Of a stretch of 47,518 nt of DNA, positions 15,820 to 23,567 are shown one piece after another. The stretch's first letter is position 1; each line of letters starts with the position of its first letter. A program made the translations under genes and the position numbers. The stretch is from Candidatus Accumulibacter iunctus (GTDB taxonomy: Bacteria; Pseudomonadota; Gammaproteobacteria; Burkholderiales; Rhodocyclaceae), in assembly GCA_002345025.1 (NCBI GenBank), contig DDUX01000030.1, forward strand, positions 16,846-64,363. The letters are read 5' to 3'. The notes under the pieces were generated by a model. It saw only the letters and a list, made by a program, of their open reading frames with translations. It did no database searches and was not told where the DNA came from.

Positions 15820-16695
15820 CTATGCCTTCGCGCCGCGCCTCGCTGCCTTGCCCGTGCGCTTTTCCTGCGCCGCCTCGGCGGCGTGGTACTTGGCCGCGAT
15901 TTCCTGCAGGTTCACCCGCGTCGGTGGCGTCTTGAGTCCCATCGCTTCCATCGTGTCGACGATGATCTGCGAGATCGCGAGGTTGCGGAACCATTTGTGG
16001 TTGGCCGGGATGACATACCACGGCGCGTCCTTGCTGCTCGTCCGGCTCAGCGCCTCCTCGTAGGCGCTGACGTAGTCCGACCACAGTTCGCGTTCCGAAT
16101 AGTCCGACTCGCTGATCTTCCAGTTGCGCGCCGGGTCGTCGAGCCGCTGCCGGAAGCGGGCCAGTTGCTCTTCCGGGCTGATGTGCAGGAAGAACTTGAG
16201 GATGCGTGTACCGTTCTGCACGAGCATCTTCTCGAAGTCGTTGATCAGCCCGTAGCGCTTCGACCAGACCGCCTTCGGTACGAGGTCGTGGACGCGCACG
16301 ACGAGGACGTCCTCGTAATGCGAGCGGTTGAAGACGACCACCTCGCCCTTCGCCGGCGTCCGCTGGTGCGCGCGCCAGAGGAAGTCGTGCGCCGCCTCAT
16401 CGGCGCTCGGCTGCTTGAAACCGAAGACGCGGGTACCCTGCGGGTTCATGCCGCTGAACAGGTGACGCACGACGCCATCCTTGCCGGCAGCGTCGAGCGC
16501 CTGCAGGACGACCAGCAGCGACTGGCTGCCATCGGCGTAGAGCAGCGCCTGCAGCTCGTCCATGCGCGTCACGTTCTTTTGCACCTCGGGCAGCGCCGCC
16601 TCGGCCGAAGCATGCGGCCCGCTCTGCGACGGATCGATCCCGGCCAGGCTGAGCTTCTCGCCCGGGTTGACCATGAACTGCTTGCGATAGTCCAT
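15820..16695 (-). CDS. ppk2: polyphosphate kinase 2 family protein
   Basis: This 291-residue cytoplasmic PPK2-family enzyme transfers phosphate between polyphosphate and nucleotides. Walker A is ALDAAGKDG (about 66-74), followed by HLFSGMNPQGTRVFGFKQP, then the Walker B and lid motifs FNRSHYEDVLVVRVH (122-136) and FLHISPEEQLARF. Length and single domain fit the one-domain PPK2 classes that phosphorylate AMP and/or ADP; the sequence alone does not settle which. The C-terminal tail is rich in Lys, Arg and Ala. The ATG at 16695 was chosen over a tandem ATG three bases upstream. It would help regenerate nucleoside phosphates from stored polyphosphate, as expected for a polyphosphate-accumulating bacterium. 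Confidence 0.93.
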   Translation of the reverse strand: MDYRKQFMVNPGEKLSLAGIDPSQSGPHASAEAALPEVQKNVTRMDELQALLYADGSQSLLVVLQALDAAGKDGVVRHLFSGMNPQGTRVFGFKQPSADEAAHDFLWRAHQRTPAKGEVVVFNRSHYEDVLVVRVHDLVPKAVWSKRYGLINDFEKMLVQNGTRILKFFLHISPEEQLARFRQRLDDPARNWKISESDYSERELWSDYVSAYEEALSRTSSKDAPWYVIPANHKWFRNLAISQIIVDTMEAMGLKTPPTRVNLQEIAAKYHAAEAAQEKRTGKAARRGAKA

Positions 16696-16823
16696 CACTC
16701 ACCTCCTCTCCTGAAAATGGGACCGGCTCGCCTCGGGCCGCGACCACGTGCGGCCGCAGCGACTGCTTGACGAGCGCGGCGTGCTTCATGTGGCATGGCC
16801 GTCAGCCGCTGCTGGCACCCCCA

Positions 16824-17501
16824 TCATGGCGCCGGAACGACACGATAGTAGACGCCATTCGCACCGTAGGCGGGCAGGAACCAGGTATTGCCGGCGAGGT
16901 AGTAGGTCGTGCCGAACTTCTGCACCACCGTCGCGCCCGCAGGCAGCGTCGCGTAGCTGGTCCCCATCGCGTAGGCCGCTGCCGTCGTCGCGCTGCCGGC
17001 GGCATAGCCCGAGGCATAGGCGCTGCTCGTCGCCGCCGCGGTATTCGCCGAAGCGACCGCGGCGCCGGCGGCGACACCGACAACGGCGCCGGCGGCTGCC
17101 GCACAGCCCGCACACCCGGTCGCCGGGTAGTACGCCACCGCTGCCGGCGGGTGATACGGATAGTACGGGGCCGGTGGGCGATACGCCGCCGCACCGTCGG
17201 GGCCAACGTGATAGGCGCCCTCACCATAACGGGCGGCGGTCGTGCCACCCGCCACGTTGGTGTGCTCGACGCCGTCGCCGTAGCGGCCGGCGGTGCTGCC
17301 GCCATCGACGTTCGTATGCTCGGTGCCGCCACCGAAGGCATGTTCGGAGCTGCCACCCCAGGCGTTGGTGTGCTCGGTGCCGACGCCGGCGACATGCTCG
17401 GTACTGCCGCCGAAACGGTTGGCAGTGCCCCAGGCGGCCGCCTCGCCGGCGAGCAACAGGCCCGCCGCGAGACCGCCCAGTACGATGATGATATTCTTCA
17501 T
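16824..17501 (-). CDS. exported repeat-containing protein, EHTN repeats
   Basis: This 225-residue protein has a signal peptide (about 1-23), then an 18-residue repeat: EHTN occurs at residues 43, 61 and 79, and EH also at 35 and 53. The repeat core is GGSTEH/GGTEHTN with Gly, Ser and Trp. A Pro/Tyr stretch (APYYPYHPP) and an Ala/Gly-rich segment (about 128-185) that could span a membrane or form a glycine zipper follow. The C-terminus has paired YY/WF motifs (TTYYLAGNTWF and GVYYRVV) similar to surface proteins that wrap around other envelope factors. It starts 12 bp after the DUF2092 gene with a GGGGAGG site, so the two form an operon. Confidence 0.7.
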   Translation of the reverse strand: MKNIIIVLGGLAAGLLLAGEAAAWGTANRFGGSTEHVAGVGTEHTNAWGGSSEHAFGGGTEHTNVDGGSTAGRYGDGVEHTNVAGGTTAARYGEGAYHVGPDGAAAYRPPAPYYPYHPPAAVAYYPATGCAGCAAAAGAVVGVAAGAAVASANTAAATSSAYASGYAAGSATTAAAYAMGTSYATLPAGATVVQKFGTTYYLAGNTWFLPAYGANGVYYRVVPAP

Positions 17502-17513
17502 TCGCGCCTCCCC

Positions 17514-18386
17514 TTACTGCGATCTGGCCGCTGCCGCGGCTGCCGGCTTCGCTGCCGGATGGGCAAACGGGATGGCCACCCCACTGGCCGCCTTCGCCGT
17601 CGTGAAGTCGGCCGCTGCGACCACCGGGTCGATCTTCCAGTTCGACAACTCCATCTGATGGCGCTGGCGCAACGGGTCGCGGCGGTACACCGCGCGCAGC
17701 ATGCGTGGCAGCTTGTCTTCGGCGCCGATCCACAGTTGCATGAAGACCTCGTTGTTGGCGAAGGCCACCACCTGCGTCGTCGTCCCGCCGACGACTTTCG
17801 ACTGGCCGACGTGGAAGGCACTGACGAGATCCGCGGCAAGGCTGGCGTAGGGGTCGGCGAGCAGCACGTCGGCGAACGGGAAGTAGATGCCGGCATCGCG
17901 GAATGCCACTTTCAGTGCCTCGTCGATCGTCGCCGGCGCGGCGGTCACGGCGACGAAGTTCTCGGCCGGCGAAAAGGCGGTCATCGTCTTGCCGTCGAGG
18001 TAGAACTCGGAGGCGGGGCCATCGCCGAGGGTCAGCACACGCAGCTTGTCGGGGCGCTGCATGAGCACCTCGGAGATCGTCATGAACGCCAGCGGCGGAC
18101 CGAGGCGACTCGGATGTTCGTAGGTGACCTGCGCCGTGAAGGACAGCGAACGTGCCGCCATCAGTCGGTCGCTCATTGCCTTCAGCAGATCGAGCGCGCG
18201 CTGCTCGAAAACCGGCTTGCCGGCAGCCGGAGCAGCAGCCTTTGTGCTCGTCGATGCCGCGGCCTTGACCGGCTTGGCCGCCTTGCCGCCAACGGGATCG
18301 GCCGCCTGCACCTGCGTCCCGGCGACGAGAAAAAGCCCGGCAACGAGCATCGCCGCCTGCCGCATCAGATGGTGAAGATCGATCAT
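17514..18386 (-). CDS. DUF2092-family exported protein
   Basis: This 290-residue protein has a signal peptide ending near residue 28 (TQVQAADP), an Ala/Lys/Pro linker, and a DUF2092 domain. Landmarks are ALDLLKAMSDRLMAARSLSF, PDKLRVLTLGDG, FYLDGKTMTAFSP and LRAVYRRDPLRQRHQMELSNW. The domain resembles the LolA/LolB lipoprotein-carrier fold, so a periplasmic lipid or lipoprotein role is possible; that is inference. The start at 18386 follows GCGGAGAGAG. The open frame continues upstream to 18800 but that part is antisense to the FadL gene. The EHTN-repeat gene follows in the same operon. Confidence 0.82.
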   Translation of the reverse strand: MIDLHHLMRQAAMLVAGLFLVAGTQVQAADPVGGKAAKPVKAAASTSTKAAAPAAGKPVFEQRALDLLKAMSDRLMAARSLSFTAQVTYEHPSRLGPPLAFMTISEVLMQRPDKLRVLTLGDGPASEFYLDGKTMTAFSPAENFVAVTAAPATIDEALKVAFRDAGIYFPFADVLLADPYASLAADLVSAFHVGQSKVVGGTTTQVVAFANNEVFMQLWIGAEDKLPRMLRAVYRRDPLRQRHQMELSNWKIDPVVAAADFTTAKAASGVAIPFAHPAAKPAAAAAARSQ

Positions 18387-18528
18387 CGACTCTCTCCGCA
18401 AGAAAGGAAACTGGTCAGCCGTGTTCCCGGACCGGCGCCCGGTCAGGGAATCATCCCGCATTCGAACATCCCGGTTGCTCCTGTCGGCGGTGGCAAAGCT
18501 CGCCCGCAAAGGCCAGGTCCGACCGGAA

Positions 18529-19869
18529 TCAGAACTTCCAGTTGAAGTTGGCTGCCATGAAGAAGGCACCGGTGTTCCGGTAAGCTCCGTCCACGTCGCC
18601 GCGGCCGCCGAGGACGACCGGGACTTCACCGCTCTTCTGCAGATCGAGCGTACCACCATAGACGTACTCGGCCGACAGCCCCCAGTTGAAGCTGCGGTCG
18701 ACCTCGTTCTGCACACCGATGCCGAATCGCCAGGCGCTGTTGGCCGGGAGCAATGGCGACTGGATGTCACCGCTCTGGAAAGCGGAGTCGTAGGCAACAC
18801 CGAAATTCAGCAGCCACGGTTGCGAGATGCGGTACTGGCCGCCGAGCGCGACGTGCCAGGTATCCTTGAAATCGAGGTCGGTCGTCAGGTTGGCCGGATT
18901 CCTCGTATCCGTGATGCCGATGTCCACCTTGCCGAACTTCGACCACTGCTGCCAGCCGACACTGCCGAGCACCGCCCACTCGTCGTTGACCTGGTGGAAA
19001 GCGCTGGCCATCACCCCCTGCGGCACGTAGATGCCGAGGTCGAGGTTGGCACGAAACGCTCCACGACTCGCCAGTGCGGCCGCGAGGACCGGCGACAGTC
19101 CGGAGAAATCGGGACGCGCCGAGAAGTCGAGCTTGACCTGCGAATTCCACGTCAGCCCGAGGCGGGTTGCCGGGTCGAGCTCGTAGAGAAGCCCCAGATT
19201 CAACCCCCAGCCCCATTCGCGATCGCTCAGCTCGAGCCTGCCGTCGGCGCGACCCGGAGCACCCGGATTGTTGATCGCCACCTGCTGCTTCATGATGCCG
19301 AACATCGCGTTGACCGTCGCGCCGAGCGAGAGCCGGTCGTTCACCTTGTAGGCGATCGACGGCAGCAGCGACATGCCGATCAGCGTCCCCTCCTGGCCAT
19401 AGTAGCGACCCACCCAGCTCGAATCGTACTTCACCGCCAGGCCGAAGTTCCCGGCAGTGCCGAAGCCAAGAGTCAGCTCGGGCGAGACCTGCTGCGTAAT
19501 GAAGAAGCTGCCGCCCGGAAACCAGCCGATCGGGTTGCCGCCATTGTTGCTGCCGAGATCCCGAGAGGTACCGGAGCCGCGTGAGAAATCGACATCGCCG
19601 TAGAGCAGTTGTGCCGCCGCCAGCACCTGCGTTCCCGTCAACCGCGTCATTCCGGCGGGATTGGTCAACACCGTAGACGCATCCTGCGCGCGTGCGCCAT
19701 AACCCGCCGAAGCCAGGCCGACATCCGCCGTGCCGACCTCGTAGAGACTGAGGCCGCCGGCACCGGCGTGGCCGCTGGCGAACGCGGAAAGGCTGACGAC
19801 GATCGCCAGCCGCTTCAGATCGTTGATCACGCGCCTCTGCCCGGCTGTCTTTTGGCCATCCCGCATCAT
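18529..19869 (-). CDS. FadL/OmpP1/TodX-type outer-membrane transporter
   Basis: This 446-residue barrel protein has a signal peptide (ending near GHAGAGG), then the FadL N-terminal hatch: GGLSLYEVGTADVGLASAG, followed by DASTVLTNPAGMTRL with the NPAGM motif. About 14 amphipathic strands follow, ending in an aromatic C-terminus (NFNWKF). The family brings hydrophobic molecules such as long-chain fatty acids across the outer membrane. The tandem ATG at 19869/19866 follows GAGAAGGA. The upstream extension of this frame to 20205 overlaps non-coding DNA. It lies upstream of the DUF2092 gene on the same strand, with 142 bp between. Confidence 0.9.
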   Translation of the reverse strand: MMRDGQKTAGQRRVINDLKRLAIVVSLSAFASGHAGAGGLSLYEVGTADVGLASAGYGARAQDASTVLTNPAGMTRLTGTQVLAAAQLLYGDVDFSRGSGTSRDLGSNNGGNPIGWFPGGSFFITQQVSPELTLGFGTAGNFGLAVKYDSSWVGRYYGQEGTLIGMSLLPSIAYKVNDRLSLGATVNAMFGIMKQQVAINNPGAPGRADGRLELSDREWGWGLNLGLLYELDPATRLGLTWNSQVKLDFSARPDFSGLSPVLAAALASRGAFRANLDLGIYVPQGVMASAFHQVNDEWAVLGSVGWQQWSKFGKVDIGITDTRNPANLTTDLDFKDTWHVALGGQYRISQPWLLNFGVAYDSAFQSGDIQSPLLPANSAWRFGIGVQNEVDRSFNWGLSAEYVYGGTLDLQKSGEVPVVLGGRGDVDGAYRNTGAFFMAANFNWKF

Positions 19870-20024
19870 TTCCTTCTCCCCTTCCCCCCCTGGGCCTGAT
19901 GTGGACTGCGGCTGCCTGGCGGTGGCCGCAGCCAGACTTGGATCACTTGCCAAGCGGTTGAACAAGGACAGACCCTTCTTTGACCGCACACCGGCACCCG
20001 CCACTGCCGCCAAGGATAACCCGA

Positions 20025-20687
20025 TCACAGCGCGAGTGCCACTCTCCCGGCGGCTTGGTACGGCTGCAGGAACTCGACTGCGCCATTGAAGATCAAGCCC
20101 ATTCCCATCGCCGCGACAAAGAAGCCGACGATTCGCGTCGCGGCGTCGATCCCCTGCCTGCCGATGCGGCGCAGGATCGGCTTGGCGTAGGTCAGCGAGA
20201 GCCAAGTCATCGCCATGCAGGCGACGATCGCCGCACTGGCGGCCACGAAGTGCATCAGTTCGCCGGGCGACTGCTTGATCGTCGACGCCATGCTGATCAG
20301 CGTCGCGATCGCGCCCGGACCGAACATGATCGGCATCGCCAGCGGCACGAAGGCAATGTTCCCGTCATCGTCGTTGCCGCGCGGGATGATGCCGCCGGAC
20401 GCTGGCGGGTTGAAGAGCTCGAAGCCGACGCGCGTCAGGATGACGCCGCCGACCACCCGCACCATGCTCAGCGGCACTTCGAAGACGCGCAACAGCAGGG
20501 TACCGAAAAGCAGGAAGAAAAAGCACAGCAGCAGTGCGTACAGGCAAGCCTGGCGCGCCACCCGCCGCTGCTCCTCAGCCGGCTTGCGGTCGATCAGCCC
20601 GAGATAGACTGGAATCGCCTCGAGCGGGTTGATGATCGCCAGCAGGGTTGTGAACAGGCTGATGAAGAGGCTGACTTCGGGTGTCAT
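20025..20687 (-). CDS. MarC-family inner-membrane protein
   Basis: This 220-residue protein has six hydrophobic segments and MarC landmarks: LLAIINPLEAIPVYL in the first helix, VGGVILTRVGFELF, FVPLAMPIMFGPGAIATLI in the middle, and FVAAMGMGLIFNGAVEFL at the end. MarC proteins were once tied to multiple antibiotic resistance but their function is unsettled. The start at 20687 follows GGGGAG; the frame continues to 20735 without a ribosome site. Confidence 0.9.
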   Translation of the reverse strand: MTPEVSLFISLFTTLLAIINPLEAIPVYLGLIDRKPAEEQRRVARQACLYALLLCFFFLLFGTLLLRVFEVPLSMVRVVGGVILTRVGFELFNPPASGGIIPRGNDDDGNIAFVPLAMPIMFGPGAIATLISMASTIKQSPGELMHFVAASAAIVACMAMTWLSLTYAKPILRRIGRQGIDAATRIVGFFVAAMGMGLIFNGAVEFLQPYQAAGRVALAL

Positions 20688-21113
20688 CCCAACTCCCCGG
20701 AAAAGGTGTGAGCAATCGAACTTCGACGGCAGCAAAGCCTGCAGACGGTGCCTGCCGGCATCGCGGCAACAGCGCCACGAGCCGGCGCGACGACCGTATC
20801 ACAACCATCGCGGCCGGAGGAGCCGGCTGATCGCTTCCAGCCCCCACCAGCAAGTGTCCGGCGGCCCGCAGCAGCCGACCATCGCCCAACGCCGTTGGCC
20901 TTGAAACCCGCGCACCAAGCCCCGACGACACCATCGTCGCGCCGCATCGGTAACCTGTCGGGATACTTTACAGACAGCCGGAATGCGCGAGAAGAAGATC
21001 TATAATAACATTAACTTATATGTCGACATCAGTTTTGCTTATTAGCTGGTGGGCGCTCCGGGTCAACCCTTGAGCCCGTCCGAACAATCAAACCACTCAC
21101 TACGGAGGTCTCC
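20688..21113. other. intergenic region with AT-rich promoter area
   Basis: This 426-bp gap lies between MarC and the PEP-CTERM gene. From about 20990 to 21045 it becomes AT-rich. TATAAT at 21001-21006 is a perfect -10 box but has no good -35 at 16-18 bp, so an activator may be needed. TGTCGACA at 21021-21028 is a palindrome. ACGGAGG just before 21114 is the ribosome site. The remaining part holds no visible gene. Confidence 0.5.
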
Positions 21114-21671
21114 ATGTCACTTTCTCATTTTGCCAAGTCGTCGCTTGCCGCGGCAAGCGTTGCCGTTCTCGGACTCATCGGCGCCTCGGCGCATGCCGCG
21201 CTGCCGCCGCTGGTCGCACCAGCCTGTGGTAGCGGCGACATCAGCGGCGCCACCTTCATCGGTTGTGCCGGCTATTATCAGGGCAACCTGATCAGCAACA
21301 ATCCGCAGGACTTGGCCGACGTTGGTCTGATCCTCACCAGCCTCGGCCTCCCGGGTACCGGCGGCACCTGGCTGGAGAAGCTTTCGCCCCTCAGCGGCTC
21401 GAGCTCGATCAACTTCAGCACCCCGCTGAACGGCATCACCTACCTCGGCATACACCGGGGTGGCGGCGGCACGGGCGAGAATGGCACGGCTTTCTACAAG
21501 ATCGACGCCGGTGTCGGTACCAATCTCGACGTCGTCACCTACAACCTGACGGCTTCTTCGAACGCGGCGCTGTATGCCACCGCGCCGGTACCCGAGCCGG
21601 AAGCCTACGGCATGTTGATGGCCGGACTCGGGCTCGTCGGCTGGATGGCAAGGCGGCGGCAGCAGCTCTAA
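21114..21671 (+). CDS. PEP-CTERM sorting-domain exported protein
   Basis: This 185-residue secreted protein has an N-terminal signal peptide (cleavage after GASAHA) and a C-terminal PEP-CTERM signal: VPEPEAYGM, then a hydrophobic helix, then MARRRQQL. The exosortase system cuts such tails and links export to exopolysaccharide production. The middle is low in charge, rich in Gly, Ser, Thr and Asn, with CGSGDISGATFIGCAGYYQG opening the mature part (two cysteines, likely a disulfide). No exosortase gene is in this window. It has its own AT-rich upstream region. Confidence 0.9.
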   Translation: MSLSHFAKSSLAAASVAVLGLIGASAHAALPPLVAPACGSGDISGATFIGCAGYYQGNLISNNPQDLADVGLILTSLGLPGTGGTWLEKLSPLSGSSSINFSTPLNGITYLGIHRGGGGTGENGTAFYKIDAGVGTNLDVVTYNLTASSNAALYATAPVPEPEAYGMLMAGLGLVGWMARRRQQL

Positions 21672-21717
21672 GCCGTAAGTTGGTGCGCGACGGCGAGCGT
21701 CCGCCGCACGCCGACCA

Positions 21718-21752
21718 GCGCCGCAGGGGGCGTGGCGACGTCCCTGCGGCGC
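21718..21752 (+). terminator. hairpin after the PEP-CTERM gene
   Basis: GCGCCGCAGGG (21718-21728) and CCCTGCGGCGC (21742-21752) form a perfect 11-bp stem with a 13-nt loop. It lacks a T-run. Its place between two plus-strand genes supports a terminator. Confidence 0.5.
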
Positions 21753-21806
21753 GTGTCAAGCCACCAGCCTTGACCAGTCGCGGGCCAGGGCCGCATACTC
21801 GGCGGC

Positions 21807-23237
21807 ATGTTCCTCAACTTCCTGTACGTCCTTTACTTACTCTTGGCGCTGGCTGTTGCCCTGCGCATCTTCTCCCACCGCAGCTCGCGCGGAACCGCGC
21901 TGGCTTGGTTGCTGCTGGTGATTCTGGTGCCGGCGATCGGCGCCCTGATGTACCTGCTGATCGGCGAACGGCGCCTCGGCAGAACCTGGATGCAGCGCGC
22001 GATCAACCTGCAACCGCAAGTCGTGCGCTGGGCCCGGGGTATTCCGGCGACGGACGTCGTCGCCGCGACGACCTTGAGCAGCGCCGCCGAAAGCATCAGC
22101 CGGCTGGCGACCGGGCTCACCGGTCTGCCGGTGATGGCCGGCCATCGGCTGCGCCTGCTTGCCGACAGCGAGACGGTGATCCGCTCGCTGATCGCCGACA
22201 TCAACGCTGCCCGCAGCTCGGTGCATCTCGAGTTCTACATCTGGAGCCCGGGCGGTTTCGTCGACGATCTGGTGACGGCGCTGGTCAACGCCGCGCAACG
22301 TGGTGTCGGCTGCCGGGCGCTGATGGATTCGCTGGGCAGCCGGCCCTTCTTCCGTTCCGACGCGATCGAGCGCCTGCGCGACGCGGGCGTGGAGATCGTC
22401 GAAATCCTGCCGGTGAATCCGCTGCGCGCGCTCTTCGTCCGCCTCGACCTGCGCGACCACCGCAAGATCGCCGTCATCGACCGCGGCGTCGCCTACACCG
22501 GCAGCATGAACATCGCCGACCCGCGTTTCTTCAAGCAGGATGCCGGCGTTGGCGAATGGGTCGACGCCATGGTACGCATCGAGGGACCCGCGGCCTGGGC
22601 CCTCGAAGCCGTCTCGCTGTCGCTCACCGCCCTGCAGACCGGCGACGACTTCGCCCCGCCCGAAGCGCCGATCCTCTCGCTGACCGACAACTGCCGCGTG
22701 CAGATCTTTCCCTCCGGGCCGCAAACCGCCACCCGCCACATCGAAGAACTGCTGCTGACGGCCATCTACTCGGCGCGACGCGAGATCGTCCTCACCACCC
22801 CCTACTTCGTTCCCAGCGAGACGCTGTTCACCGCGCTTCGTTCGGCCGCCACGCGCGGCGTTGCCGTCACCCTGATCGTGCCGGAGCGCATCGACTCGCG
22901 GCTTGTGCGCTACGCCAGCGACGCCTACAACGACGACCTGCTGGCTGCCGGCATCACCCTCCTGCGCTTCCGCGATGGACTGCTGCACACCAAGAGCATG
23001 GTGATCGACGAGCAGATCACGATCTTCGGCACCGTCAATCTCGACCTCCGTAGCTTCGAACTGAACTTCGAGGTCTCGCTGATTGCCTACGACCAGCGCT
23101 TCTCGGCCGACGTGCGCGAACTGCAGCGTCAGTACGAATCGCGCTCGCAGGCGATGCAGCTCGCGCAGTGGCGCGCCCGCCCGCTCTGGCGGCGACTGCT
23201 CGAGAACGCGATCCAGGTGATGAGTCCGCTGCTCTGA
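21807..23237 (+). CDS. cls: cardiolipin synthase (phospholipase D family)
   Basis: This 476-residue inner-membrane enzyme joins phosphatidylglycerol units into cardiolipin. Two N-terminal membrane helices (about 5-22 and 32-52) precede two phospholipase D domains. The first HKD motif is DHRKIAVIDRGVAYTGSMN (His218, Lys220, Asp225). The second is HTKSMVIDEQITIFGTVNLD (His394, Lys396, Asp401). Length and layout match Cls proteins. The start at 21807 gives the two membrane helices. No neighbour appears co-transcribed. Confidence 0.93.
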   Translation: MFLNFLYVLYLLLALAVALRIFSHRSSRGTALAWLLLVILVPAIGALMYLLIGERRLGRTWMQRAINLQPQVVRWARGIPATDVVAATTLSSAAESISRLATGLTGLPVMAGHRLRLLADSETVIRSLIADINAARSSVHLEFYIWSPGGFVDDLVTALVNAAQRGVGCRALMDSLGSRPFFRSDAIERLRDAGVEIVEILPVNPLRALFVRLDLRDHRKIAVIDRGVAYTGSMNIADPRFFKQDAGVGEWVDAMVRIEGPAAWALEAVSLSLTALQTGDDFAPPEAPILSLTDNCRVQIFPSGPQTATRHIEELLLTAIYSARREIVLTTPYFVPSETLFTALRSAATRGVAVTLIVPERIDSRLVRYASDAYNDDLLAAGITLLRFRDGLLHTKSMVIDEQITIFGTVNLDLRSFELNFEVSLIAYDQRFSADVRELQRQYESRSQAMQLAQWRARPLWRRLLENAIQVMSPLL

Positions 23238-23375
23238 GTTGCTGCCGGCGCCATCGGCAGTCGTCGTGGGCGGTGAGCGGTGGATCCGGTCGCGCCACGA
23301 CTCCGCTGTAGCGGCCGCGGGTTCCGTTCCTACGGTCGTCCCGCTCGCCGACTCGCCATCGCCGACGAAGTTTTG

Positions 23376-23496
23376 ATGTGAAAGTCGCGTCTACGACTCG
23401 CGAATCTCCCTTCTCCCGTGCGCGGGAGAAGGACCGGGGATGAGAGAGACGGTCATGTCTTTCGTCATCAGGGGTGTGTCGCAAGTCATGACCGTT
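23376..23496 (+). repeat. 121-bp intergenic repeat, copy B
   Basis: This has the same length and order as copy A at 13819-13939: an ATGTGAAAGTCGCGT start, the CTTCTCCC/GGGAGAAG hairpin, then ACGGTCATG and AGTCATGACCGTT arms. The left arm has a substitution (TCATGTCT for TCATGACT). It lies in the 323-bp gap after the cardiolipin synthase gene, which contains no gene. Confidence 0.85.
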
Positions 23497-23539
23497 AGGC
23501 CGCTCCCCGCCGTCCTCATACCCCCGCGCCCGGCCCGGC

Positions 23540-23567
23540 GGAATTAAGTATACTGTCCCCCTAACTG
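23540..23567 (+). repeat. 28-bp direct repeat, copy 1
   Basis: This begins GGAATTAAGTATACTGTCCC and is repeated at 25781-25808 with two mismatches, same orientation. On the minus strand it contains the stop codon (TAG) of the chemoreceptor gene. The GGGGACAGTATACTTAATTCC type of sequence is, from memory, frequently seen beside IS200-like/REP-associated transposases. Confidence 0.8.

Noticed and set aside
21001..21050. Possible sigma-54 promoter before the PEP-CTERM gene
   Set aside because: TGTCGAC and TTGC are present but the spacing is seven rather than four bases and the -24 GG is absent.
21263..23053. 596-codon plus-strand frame overlapping the PEP-CTERM and cardiolipin synthase genes
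   Set aside because: It is out of frame with both recognised genes and has no motif; high GC gives few stops.
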